A stretch of 64,000 bases of DNA from VRUE01 sp963728045 (GTDB lineage: Bacteria > Actinomycetota > Thermoleophilia > Solirubrobacterales > 70-9): contig CAVSIE010000002.1 in assembly GCA_963728045.1 (NCBI GenBank), forward strand, positions 744,001-808,000, in the 5' to 3' direction. This document shows, one piece after another, positions 53,604 to 64,000 of the stretch (positions within the stretch are counted from its first letter, which is position 1; each line of letters starts with the position of its first letter). The position numbers were made by a program, and so were the translations under genes. A model generated the notes under the pieces. It was not told the origin of the DNA. It did not search any database and saw only the letters and a list, made by a program, of their open reading frames with translations.

Positions 53604-55504
<1,901 letters not shown>

Positions 55505-55508
<4 letters not shown>

Positions 55509-56128
55509 GTCGTCCAAAAAACGACGAGGGACGGACGGAACAGCCCGCGGGGCCTGTCGCCGCAGGGGACCCACCTCCCCCTCCGGTAGCTAAAGCTTCC
55601 TCAGGGGAGGTCCCCCCTACGGCGCCACCCGCGGGAGAGGACTCCGCCAAGGACGTCGAGGCAGATCTCGACAAGCTGCTCGCCGATGTCCAGCGGGAGC
55701 GTGACGAGTACCTCGAACTCGCGAAGAGGGCACAAGCCGACTTCGACAACTATCGGAAGCGCATGGCCGCAGAGGTGCAAGCCGCCACGGCTCGCGGAAA
55801 GAGCGAGTTGATTCGGGAGGTCGTTCCGGTTCTCGACGACCTCGAGCGGGCGATTCAGGCTGCGGGTCTCGACCCGGAGGGCGATTCCGAGGATGGGCTC
55901 GCCCATGGCGTCTTGCTCGTCTTCCGGAGCCTGCGGGACTCGCTGGCTCGCAACGGGATCGAGGCCGTCGACCCCACCGGAGAGAAGTTCGATCCCACAT
56001 GGCACGAGGCGCTTTCGACCTTGCCCGCCGACGGGGTCGAGCCGGGGACGGTGGTCGAGACGATGCAGAAGGGCTACCGGCTCGGGGAGCAGCTGATCCG
56101 GCCGGCCCGGGTCGTGGTGGCGGAGTGA
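55505..56128 (+). CDS. grpE: Nucleotide exchange factor GrpE with a repeat-derived insertion near the N-terminus
   Basis: 207 residues. The GrpE coiled coil (about 50-105) and core (KSELIREVVPVLDDLERAI; later VVETMQKGYRLGEQLIRPA) are normal. Residues 15-42 (AGPVAAGD to TAPP, 28 residues) are encoded by an 84-bp stretch bounded by CCCGCGGG at 55544 and 55628. That stretch is a copy of the repeat found between genes at 50930. Removing it leaves an in-frame TEQP-AGEDS join. The insert lies in the disordered N-terminus, so GrpE function is probably kept. Confidence 0.95.
55547..55632 (+). repeat. 86-bp imperfect-hairpin repeat, copy inside grpE
   Basis: It matches the minus strand of 50930-51015 at 82 of 86 positions. 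Two of the four differences are a compensatory pair: CCTCCCC/GGGGAGG here against CCGCCCC/GGGGCGG there. The octamer CCCGCGGG lies at both edges (55544-55551, 55628-55635). It is translated in frame as part of GrpE. Confidence 0.9.
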
Positions 56129-56146
56129 GGCCCTGAGGGGGAGCGC

Positions 56147-57283
56147 TTGGCCGAGGACCTCTACAAAGTGCTGGGCGTCTCGAAAAAGGCGTCGGACGAC
56201 GAGATCAAGAAGGCGTACCGGAAGCTGGCGCGCAAATACCACCCGGACCGCAACCCCGACGATCCCAAAGCCGAAGAGCGCTTCAAGGAGGTGCAGGGCG
56301 CTTTCGACACGCTCTCCGATCCTGAGAAGCGCAAGGAGTACGACGCCGGCGGGGCCTTCGCCGGCTTCGGCGGCGGGGGCGGCAGCCCGTTCGGGGGCTT
56401 CGGCGGGCCGGGAGGCCCGGGCGGGGGGCAGCCCTTCGGCGGCGGGGGTGGGGGCTTCAGCGACATCCTCTCCGACCTCTTCAACCGTGGTGGGGGCGGC
56501 CGGGCGCAAGCGCAGCAGGCGCGCGGGCGCGATCTCGAAACGGAGATCAACCTCAGCTTCGACCAGGCGGTCAACGGCGACCAGGTCAGCGTCACCGTGC
56601 CGAAGGCAGAGCGCTGCCAGACCTGCCACGGCAGCGGCGCCAAACCCGGCGCCGCCCCGATCACCTGCCCGCGCTGCGAAGGCAGCGGCATCGACGCCCA
56701 GAGCCAGGGCATCTTCTCGATCAGCCGGCCCTGCCCGCAGTGCGGCGGCGCCGGGCAGATCATCGAGGACCCCTGCCCCACCTGCGGCGGCTCGGGCCTG
56801 ACCCAGCAGTCCAAGCGCTACAAGGTCAACATCCCCGCCGGGGTCAAGGACGGGGCCCGCATCCGCCTCGCCGGCAAGGGCGAGGCCGGCCCGCGCGGCG
56901 GACCGCCGGGCGACCTCTATGTGGTGACGCGGGTCACCCCCTCCCCAGTCTTCAAGAGGCTTGACGACGGCAATCTCGAGGTGACGGTGCCGATCACGGT
57001 CGCCGAGGCCCTGCGCGGCGCGACGATCGAGGTGCCGACCCTGGACGGGACGAAGAAGATCAAGGTCCCCCCGGGGACCAAGCACGGGACGATCCAGCGG
57101 CTGCGCGGCGAGGGAGCGCCGAAGCGCAGCGGCAAGGGCCGCGGCGACGTCCGCTACCGACTCGAGATCGAGATGCCGCAGGAGCTGACCGAGGAGCAGC
57201 GCGAGGCGGCCGAGAAGCTGGCCGAGGCCTTCAACGGCTCCGACCCGCGCGCCGAGCTGCTGGCGAAGGCGAGGACACGATGA
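56147..57283 (+). CDS. dnaJ: Chaperone DnaJ (Hsp40)
   Basis: 378 residues from TTG, preceded by GGGGGAG. The J domain has the HPD motif (YHPDRNPDD, about residue 35). A Gly/Phe-rich linker follows. Four zinc repeats are present: CQTCHGSG, CPRCEGSG, CPQCGGAG and CPTCGGSG. It stimulates DnaK ATPase and delivers substrates. It lies 18 bp after grpE. Confidence 0.97.
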   Translation: MAEDLYKVLGVSKKASDDEIKKAYRKLARKYHPDRNPDDPKAEERFKEVQGAFDTLSDPEKRKEYDAGGAFAGFGGGGGSPFGGFGGPGGPGGGQPFGGGGGGFSDILSDLFNRGGGGRAQAQQARGRDLETEINLSFDQAVNGDQVSVTVPKAERCQTCHGSGAKPGAAPITCPRCEGSGIDAQSQGIFSISRPCPQCGGAGQIIEDPCPTCGGSGLTQQSKRYKVNIPAGVKDGARIRLAGKGEAGPRGGPPGDLYVVTRVTPSPVFKRLDDGNLEVTVPITVAEALRGATIEVPTLDGTKKIKVPPGTKHGTIQRLRGEGAPKRSGKGRGDVRYRLEIEMPQELTEEQREAAEKLAEAFNGSDPRAELLAKARTR

Positions 57284-57608
57284 GCGCGACTGGCGACGGG
57301 CGTCGCATGACCCGCCGGGTCGAAGCGAAGATCGACGCTGAGCGCGGCGTCTTCATGATCTCGGTCGCCGCCGAGCTCGCCCACATGCACCCGCAGACGC
57401 TGCGGATGTACGAGGCGCGTGGCCTGATCGAGCCGAAGCGCTCGCCGAAGAACACCCGTCTCTACTCGCAACGCGATCTCGAGCTGCTGCAACGCATCCA
57501 GCAACTCACAGCCGAAGGGCTGAATCTGGCGGGAGTCGAGAGGGTCCTGGCGCTGGAGCAGCGCCTCGCCGAACTCGAACGGGTCATGTCTGAGAAGGGA
57601 GTGCGCTG

Positions 57609-57609
<1 letters not shown>
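57280..57609 (+). CDS. hspR: MerR-family heat-shock repressor HspR
   Basis: 109 residues. The MerR-type helix-turn-helix is VFMISVAAELAHMHPQTLRM, then YEARGLIEPKRSPKNTRLYS, followed by a helix (LQRIQQLTAEGLNLAGVERV). In actinobacteria HspR represses dnaK and clpB operons with DnaK as co-repressor. The ATG overlaps the dnaJ stop and its TGA overlaps the clpB ATG, so the repressor is made with its own targets. Confidence 0.95.
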
Positions 57610-60206
<2,597 letters not shown>

Positions 60207-60229
60207 GCGCCGATCGCGCCACCGCATCG

Positions 60230-60246
60230 ACGCATTAACAATGCGT
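60230..60246 (+). terminator. Weak hairpin downstream of clpB
   Basis: ACGCATT and AATGCGT form a 7-bp stem with an AAC loop, followed by TTTACTT. A second small palindrome (TCGCAT-C-ATGCGA) follows at 60258-60270. AT-rich for this genome. It may terminate the heat-shock operon or belong to the promoter of the next gene. Otherwise the 154-bp gap holds no gene. Confidence 0.4.
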
Positions 60247-60360
60247 TTACTTAGTTGTCGCATCATGCGATTGGTATTTCGGGGAGCAACAGCGCCTGGG
60301 AAGCGCAATCCAGCCTCCCGGGCTTGAGGAGACGCAGCGAAATTCCGACGTAAGATTTCA

Positions 60361-61284
60361 GTGAGCCTGTTCGATCACATGGCCAAACGAGATCCGATCA
60401 ACCCAGACCCCGGCGCCTCGCGCCTGCGCTCGGCGCTGGCGGCCGTAGGCAGGTCCCTGCGCAATGCGTACTGGGCCGTGGAAGATCGCATCCTCTGGAA
60501 CGGCGGCAACGCCCTTCGCCGCGTCCTCGACGTTGCGCGCTGGCCCTTCGAGCGGCTCGTCTGGATATTCGAGGCGAAGTTGGTCTGGCCGCTGCGCGAG
60601 CGGCTCGCTGGACGGAGAGGACCGACGCGTGCCGCTGCCGGCGTCCTCTGCGCGGTCGCGGTCGGGGCCGTCGCCTTGGTTGCGATCCAAACCACGGGAG
60701 ACAGCAGCCAAAGCTCCTCCCGCGAAGCGCTGGCGACACCACCGCTGAGCGCGAGCGAGCCTGCAACTACCGCGAACGCCGAGCCGGACGAGCCGGCGCT
60801 TCAGGGCGCTCCGCCGGTGCTCGGGCTTGACGAAGCCGTGGCGACAGCGCCTTCGTCCGGGGACGCGGCGACCGAAGACGTCGTGCGCAGCACCGAAGGC
60901 ACCGGCGCTCCCGATGATGAAGTCGCGTCCGCGAGCGCGAGCACCGAGCCGGTTCCCGCCGGACCTGATGCGATGAAAGTGGCCCGTCGCTTCGCCGAGG
61001 CGTTCGTCGTCTACGAGGTCGGCGAGCAGCGCGCGCTTGCCCGCGAGACCTTCGACGAAACCGCTGCCCCTTCGCTCGCGGGCACCCTCGCCAAGCGACC
61101 GCCGCGACTGCCGGAGCAGGTGAAAGTGCCGCAGGCTAAAGTCGTCAACCTCGTCCCCGGCCCGCGCCGCGGCAAGGCCTACTCGGTCAGCGTCTCGCTG
61201 CTGCGCGTCGGGGTGACCAGCGAGCTGCGGCTTGAGCTGAGAAGGAACGTCGACGGCTGGCTGGTAACGGACGTGCGAGGCTGA
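60361..61284 (+). CDS. Single-pass membrane protein with a TcpC/NTF2-like C-terminal domain
   Basis: 307 residues from GTG. A basic cytoplasmic part (1-88), one helix (about 91-110), a long Ala/Ser/Thr/Glu linker (to about 205) and a compact C-terminal domain (about 208-305, from KVARRFAEAFVVYEV) are seen. That domain resembles TcpC/TraM-type NTF2-like domains of conjugative or envelope systems. Its TGA overlaps the ATG of the lytic transglycosylase. The pair may form a wall-remodelling complex. Confidence 0.72.
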   Translation: MSLFDHMAKRDPINPDPGASRLRSALAAVGRSLRNAYWAVEDRILWNGGNALRRVLDVARWPFERLVWIFEAKLVWPLRERLAGRRGPTRAAAGVLCAVAVGAVALVAIQTTGDSSQSSSREALATPPLSASEPATTANAEPDEPALQGAPPVLGLDEAVATAPSSGDAATEDVVRSTEGTGAPDDEVASASASTEPVPAGPDAMKVARRFAEAFVVYEVGEQRALARETFDETAAPSLAGTLAKRPPRLPEQVKVPQAKVVNLVPGPRRGKAYSVSVSLLRVGVTSELRLELRRNVDGWLVTDVRG

Positions 61285-62906
61285 TGCGACGCTCGAGGAG
61301 AATCGCGGCAGGGGTGGCAGCGGCGATGGCACTTGCCGCCTCGCCTGCGTTCGGCCAGGCAACACCGACGACAATCGCGCCGGCGGCGAGCCAGACCCAG
61401 GCGCCCGCGCCGGCGCCCGGCCCGACGATCGCGCCGCCATCCCCGGCCCTCGAAGAGGGCGCGACGATCGCGCCCCCCACGCAACCGCAGAAGAGCGACG
61501 GCGGGGTCGAAGCCAAAGAGCCGAAACCGGCGACGACCCCGGAGCCCGAAACCCTTCCCGACGGCGGCGCCGTGCCCGCTCCGCCTGCCTCTCCCTTCGC
61601 GATCCCCTACGTGCCCTCGCCGAGCTGCTCGCCGGCAGCGGTCCCGGCAATCCTCGTGCCGATCTACCAGCGTGCCGCCGCTGCCTACGCGCTCGGCCCA
61701 CAGGGGCCCGCCGTGCTGGCTGCGATCAACGAGATCGAGACGGCCTTCGGCGCCAACCTCAATGTCTCCTCGGCCGGGGCGGTCGGGTGGATGCAGTTCA
61801 TGCCGGAAACCTGGGAGGCCTACGGGGTCGACGCCAACGGCGACGGCGTCGCCGACCCCTTCGACCCCGAGGACGCGATCCACGCCGCCGCCAACTACCT
61901 CAGCGCCTCCGGCTTCCCCGAGGACACCTACGGCGCGATCTTCGCCTACAACCACGCCGACTGGTACGTCGCCGACGTGCTCGCCGGCGCCGCTTGCTAC
62001 GGCTCTCTCAACGGCTTTGCCTCTTCCTTCGCGCTGACCCCGAAGCTGCAGGTGCTGCGCTGCGAGGCAGCCAAGCCCTGGCGCAAAGCGCTGCCAACCG
62101 AGTACCTCAACGCCTTCGAGGCCGCCGCCGCCCGCTACGGACTAGGTCGCGACGGGGTCTGGGCGCTGGCCGCGGTCGCCCGGCTCGAGTCGAACTTCGG
62201 CAAGGGGATGAGCAAAGCGCAGCTCGAAGACAGCGGCCCGCTCGGCCTCGACGGCTCCGAGTGGCAGCGCTACGCGGTGGACGGCGACGGCAACGACCGC
62301 ATCGAACGAGCCGACCCCGACGACTCGGCGGCAACGCTGGCGCGCCTGATCTGGTCGCGCGGCGGCCTGCGCGCCGGACTCTTCAGCCACAACCAGGCCT
62401 CCTGGTACGTGCAGGCGGTCCTCGCCGACGCCGAGCGCCTGCGCGGCAACTGCGAGGCGAGCGAGGTCGAGTGGGCGCTCTCGCTGCCCGAGGCGGTGAT
62501 GGCGCCGATCGAATGGGAGAACCTGACGATCCTCAACGAGGTGGCCCAGCAGGACCTCGAAGGCGGCGCGGTCGACCCACGGATAGTCGGGCTGATCGGC
62601 GCGATCACCCAGGAGCACACGGTGGTGATCTCCTCGCTGCGCTCGGACCACTCGATGTACACGGTGTCCGGCGGCGTCTCCAACCACTACTACGGGCGGG
62701 CGATGGACATCGCGATGGTCGACGGGGTGTCCTGCGCCGACACCGCCCCCACCTCGCCCTGCGGTGAACTGGCCACCACGCTGTCCCAGCTCCCTGAGCC
62801 GGCGATGCCGACCGAGCTCATCTACTGCTACGACGTCGACGGTCCCGGCCCCGCTTTCGCCCGTAGTGACCACTGCGATCACATCCACGCCGGCTACGAC
62901 GGCTGA
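61284..62906 (+). CDS. Secreted protein with two lytic-transglycosylase-like domains and a C-terminal M15-like segment
   Basis: 540 residues. After a signal peptide and a Pro/Thr-rich linker, the first SLT-like domain (about 140-235) has INEIETAFGANLN with its glutamate, AVGWMQFMPETWEAYG, and a calcium-loop-like DANGDGVADP. A second, weaker copy (about 285-380) has RLESNFGKGM, GPLGLDGSEWQRY and a similar DGDGN loop. The last 80 residues (SNHYYGRAMDIAMVDG, HCDHIH) recall D,D-peptidase M15-like zinc sites. It should cleave peptidoglycan. Confidence 0.85.
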   Translation: MRRSRRIAAGVAAAMALAASPAFGQATPTTIAPAASQTQAPAPAPGPTIAPPSPALEEGATIAPPTQPQKSDGGVEAKEPKPATTPEPETLPDGGAVPAPPASPFAIPYVPSPSCSPAAVPAILVPIYQRAAAAYALGPQGPAVLAAINEIETAFGANLNVSSAGAVGWMQFMPETWEAYGVDANGDGVADPFDPEDAIHAAANYLSASGFPEDTYGAIFAYNHADWYVADVLAGAACYGSLNGFASSFALTPKLQVLRCEAAKPWRKALPTEYLNAFEAAAARYGLGRDGVWALAAVARLESNFGKGMSKAQLEDSGPLGLDGSEWQRYAVDGDGNDRIERADPDDSAATLARLIWSRGGLRAGLFSHNQASWYVQAVLADAERLRGNCEASEVEWALSLPEAVMAPIEWENLTILNEVAQQDLEGGAVDPRIVGLIGAITQEHTVVISSLRSDHSMYTVSGGVSNHYYGRAMDIAMVDGVSCADTAPTSPCGELATTLSQLPEPAMPTELIYCYDVDGPGPAFARSDHCDHIHAGYDG

Positions 62907-62958
62907 GCCGTACCGCTCGCAGTAACGTAGGCGCTGTCCCCCGCCGAGAGGAGAGCTG

Positions 62959-63240
62959 ATGCCTACCTACCTGATGCTGACCAACCTGACCGCCGAGGGC
63001 ATTCGCACCCTGAAGAACAACCCAGGGCGCGTGGCCGAGGTCAACAACGAGGTCGAACAGATTGGCGCCAAGGTGGTCGCCCAGTACGCGACCCTCGGCC
63101 AGTACGACTTCGTCACCGTGGTCGAGGCGCCCGACGAGAAGACGATGGCCAAGGTCTCGGTCGAGCTCGGCTCGCGCGGGACGATGACCAGCCAGACGCT
63201 GGCGGCGATGTCGGCCGAAGAGCTCGCCAGCTCCCTGTAG
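62959..63240 (+). CDS. GYD-domain protein
   Basis: 93 residues. The GYD-family features are the N-terminal YLMLTNLTAEGIRTLKNNPG and LGQYDFVTVVEAPDEKTM. These small dimeric-fold proteins are widespread, with unknown function. AGGAGAG lies about 6 bp upstream of the ATG. It precedes purD by 12 bp on the same strand. Confidence 0.85.
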   Translation: MPTYLMLTNLTAEGIRTLKNNPGRVAEVNNEVEQIGAKVVAQYATLGQYDFVTVVEAPDEKTMAKVSVELGSRGTMTSQTLAAMSAEELASSL

Positions 63241-63252
63241 AGGCGCCCGAGC

Positions 63253-64000
63253 TTGAGGATCCTGGTCGTAGGCGGGGGCGGGCGCGAGCACGCGATCGTG
63301 CGGGCGCTGTCCCGCTCTCCCCACTCACCTGAGCTGCTCTGCGCGCCCGGCAACGCCGGGATCGCAGCCGACGCCGAGTGCCTGGCGGGGGTCGGGGCGG
63401 AGGACGTCGAGGCGATCGTCGCGGCCGCCCGGGATCGGCAGGTCGATCTGGTCGTGGTCGGGCCGGAGGCGCCGCTGGTGGCCGGCGCCGTCGACGCGCT
63501 CGAGCAGGCCGGCGTGCCGGCCTTCGGACCGAGCGCGGCGGCGGCCGAGCTCGAGGGATCGAAGGCGTTCGCCAAGCAGCTGATGGCCGACGCCGGCGTG
63601 CCCACCGCCGCCCATACCATCCTGCGCGACCGCGAGCAGGCGACCCGGCAGCTCGCCGGCGCCTCCTACCCGACGGTGCTGAAGGCCGACGGCCTGGCGG
63701 CGGGCAAGGGGGTCTTGATCTGCGAGACGGAGGCGGACGCGCGCGCGGCGATCGACGTCTTCTTCACCGAGCGGCGCTTCGGCGCGACGACGGTGGTGCT
63801 GGAGGAGTTCCTCGAAGGTGAGGAGCTCTCCCTGCTCGCCCTCTGCGACGGCGAGAACGTGGCGCCGCTGGCCCCGGCCCAGGACTACAAGCGGATCTTC
63901 GACGGCGACGAGGGCCCTAACACCGGCGGCATGGGCAGCTACTCGCCGGTGCCGGGGTTCGGCGCGGCCGAGGTCGAGCAGATCGTCGACGCCGTGCACC
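63253..64000 (+). CDS. purD: Phosphoribosylamine-glycine ligase, partial (C-terminus cut by window edge)
   Basis: The first 249 codons or so are present, from TTG 63253. The N-domain opens ILVVGGGGREHAIVRALSRS. The ATP-grasp part has LKADGLAAGKGVLI and ends in GPNTGGMGSYSP, the PurD signature. It makes glycinamide ribonucleotide in purine synthesis. No clear ribosome site precedes the TTG. Confidence 0.95.
   Translation, partial: MRILVVGGGGREHAIVRALSRSPHSPELLCAPGNAGIAADAECLAGVGAEDVEAIVAAARDRQVDLVVVGPEAPLVAGAVDALEQAGVPAFGPSAAAAELEGSKAFAKQLMADAGVPTAAHTILRDREQATRQLAGASYPTVLKADGLAAGKGVLICETEADARAAIDVFFTERRFGATTVVLEEFLEGEELSLLALCDGENVAPLAPAQDYKRIFDGDEGPNTGGMGSYSPVPGFGAAEVEQIVDAVH

Overview
The window is dense, GC-rich chromosomal DNA with many GTG and TTG starts and many ATGA or GTGA stop/start overlaps. 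The gene set points to an actinobacterium, most likely of the Thermoleophilia/Solirubrobacterales branch: a dnaK-grpE-dnaJ-hspR-clpB heat-shock operon, inositol-phosphate synthase next to a CDP-alcohol phosphotransferase, an F420-type luciferase-like oxidoreductase, an MpaB-type oxygenase, Excalibur and SpoIID/LytB secreted proteins. That placement is an inference; no rRNA lies in the window.

Bases 1-14.7 kb form a nitrogen-scavenging divergon. Leftward run a class III (omega-amino acid) aminotransferase, a PucR regulator, alanine dehydrogenase and a gamma-aminobutyraldehyde-type dehydrogenase. Rightward run an APC permease, the polyamine ABC transporter potA-potD-potB-potC and methylmalonate/malonate-semialdehyde dehydrogenase. 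A DUF-type small protein and an FAD amine/amino-acid oxidase follow. Together they would import polyamines or omega-amino acids, transaminate them onto pyruvate, recycle the alanine and oxidise the aldehydes. potA carries a one-base frameshift in a C run.

14.7-26 kb: an enolase-superfamily enzyme, ferritin, two tandem S51 peptidases, three tandem TetR paralogues, an ECF sigma factor, a methyltransferase, a small lipoprotein, a secreted SGNH hydrolase overlapping an acyltransferase-SGNH fusion, and a SpoIID/LytB protein.

26.2-30.6 kb is a lower-GC island holding two translationally overlapped genes: a DUF1837/HamA-like nuclease and a Ski2-like helicase. It resembles a Hachiman/AbpAB-type defence system and lies at the 3' side of a tRNA-Asp gene.

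30.7-53.4 kb is mostly housekeeping: a zincin, an MBL hydrolase, a short FtsH, an MpaB oxygenase, tRNA-Val, a DHFR-like protein, an atypical SDR, lysS, lgt, argF, an EEP nuclease, a Lys-rich protein, an RlmD/TrmA methyltransferase, an LLM oxidoreductase, an atypical uracil-DNA glycosylase, a glycosyltransferase-PHP protein, ino1, a phosphatidylinositol-phosphate-synthase-like enzyme, PAP2, an alpha/beta hydrolase, nth, cytochrome c and a secreted EEP enzyme.

53.5-64 kb: dnaK-grpE-dnaJ-hspR-clpB, a membrane TcpC-like protein with a two-domain lytic transglycosylase, a GYD protein and the start of purD.

Two families of short structured repeats stand out. One (95 bp, nested palindromes) occurs at 16445 and 49970. 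The other (86 bp, imperfect hairpin) occurs between genes at 50930 and again in frame inside grpE at 55547. Both families show compensatory base changes in their stems.
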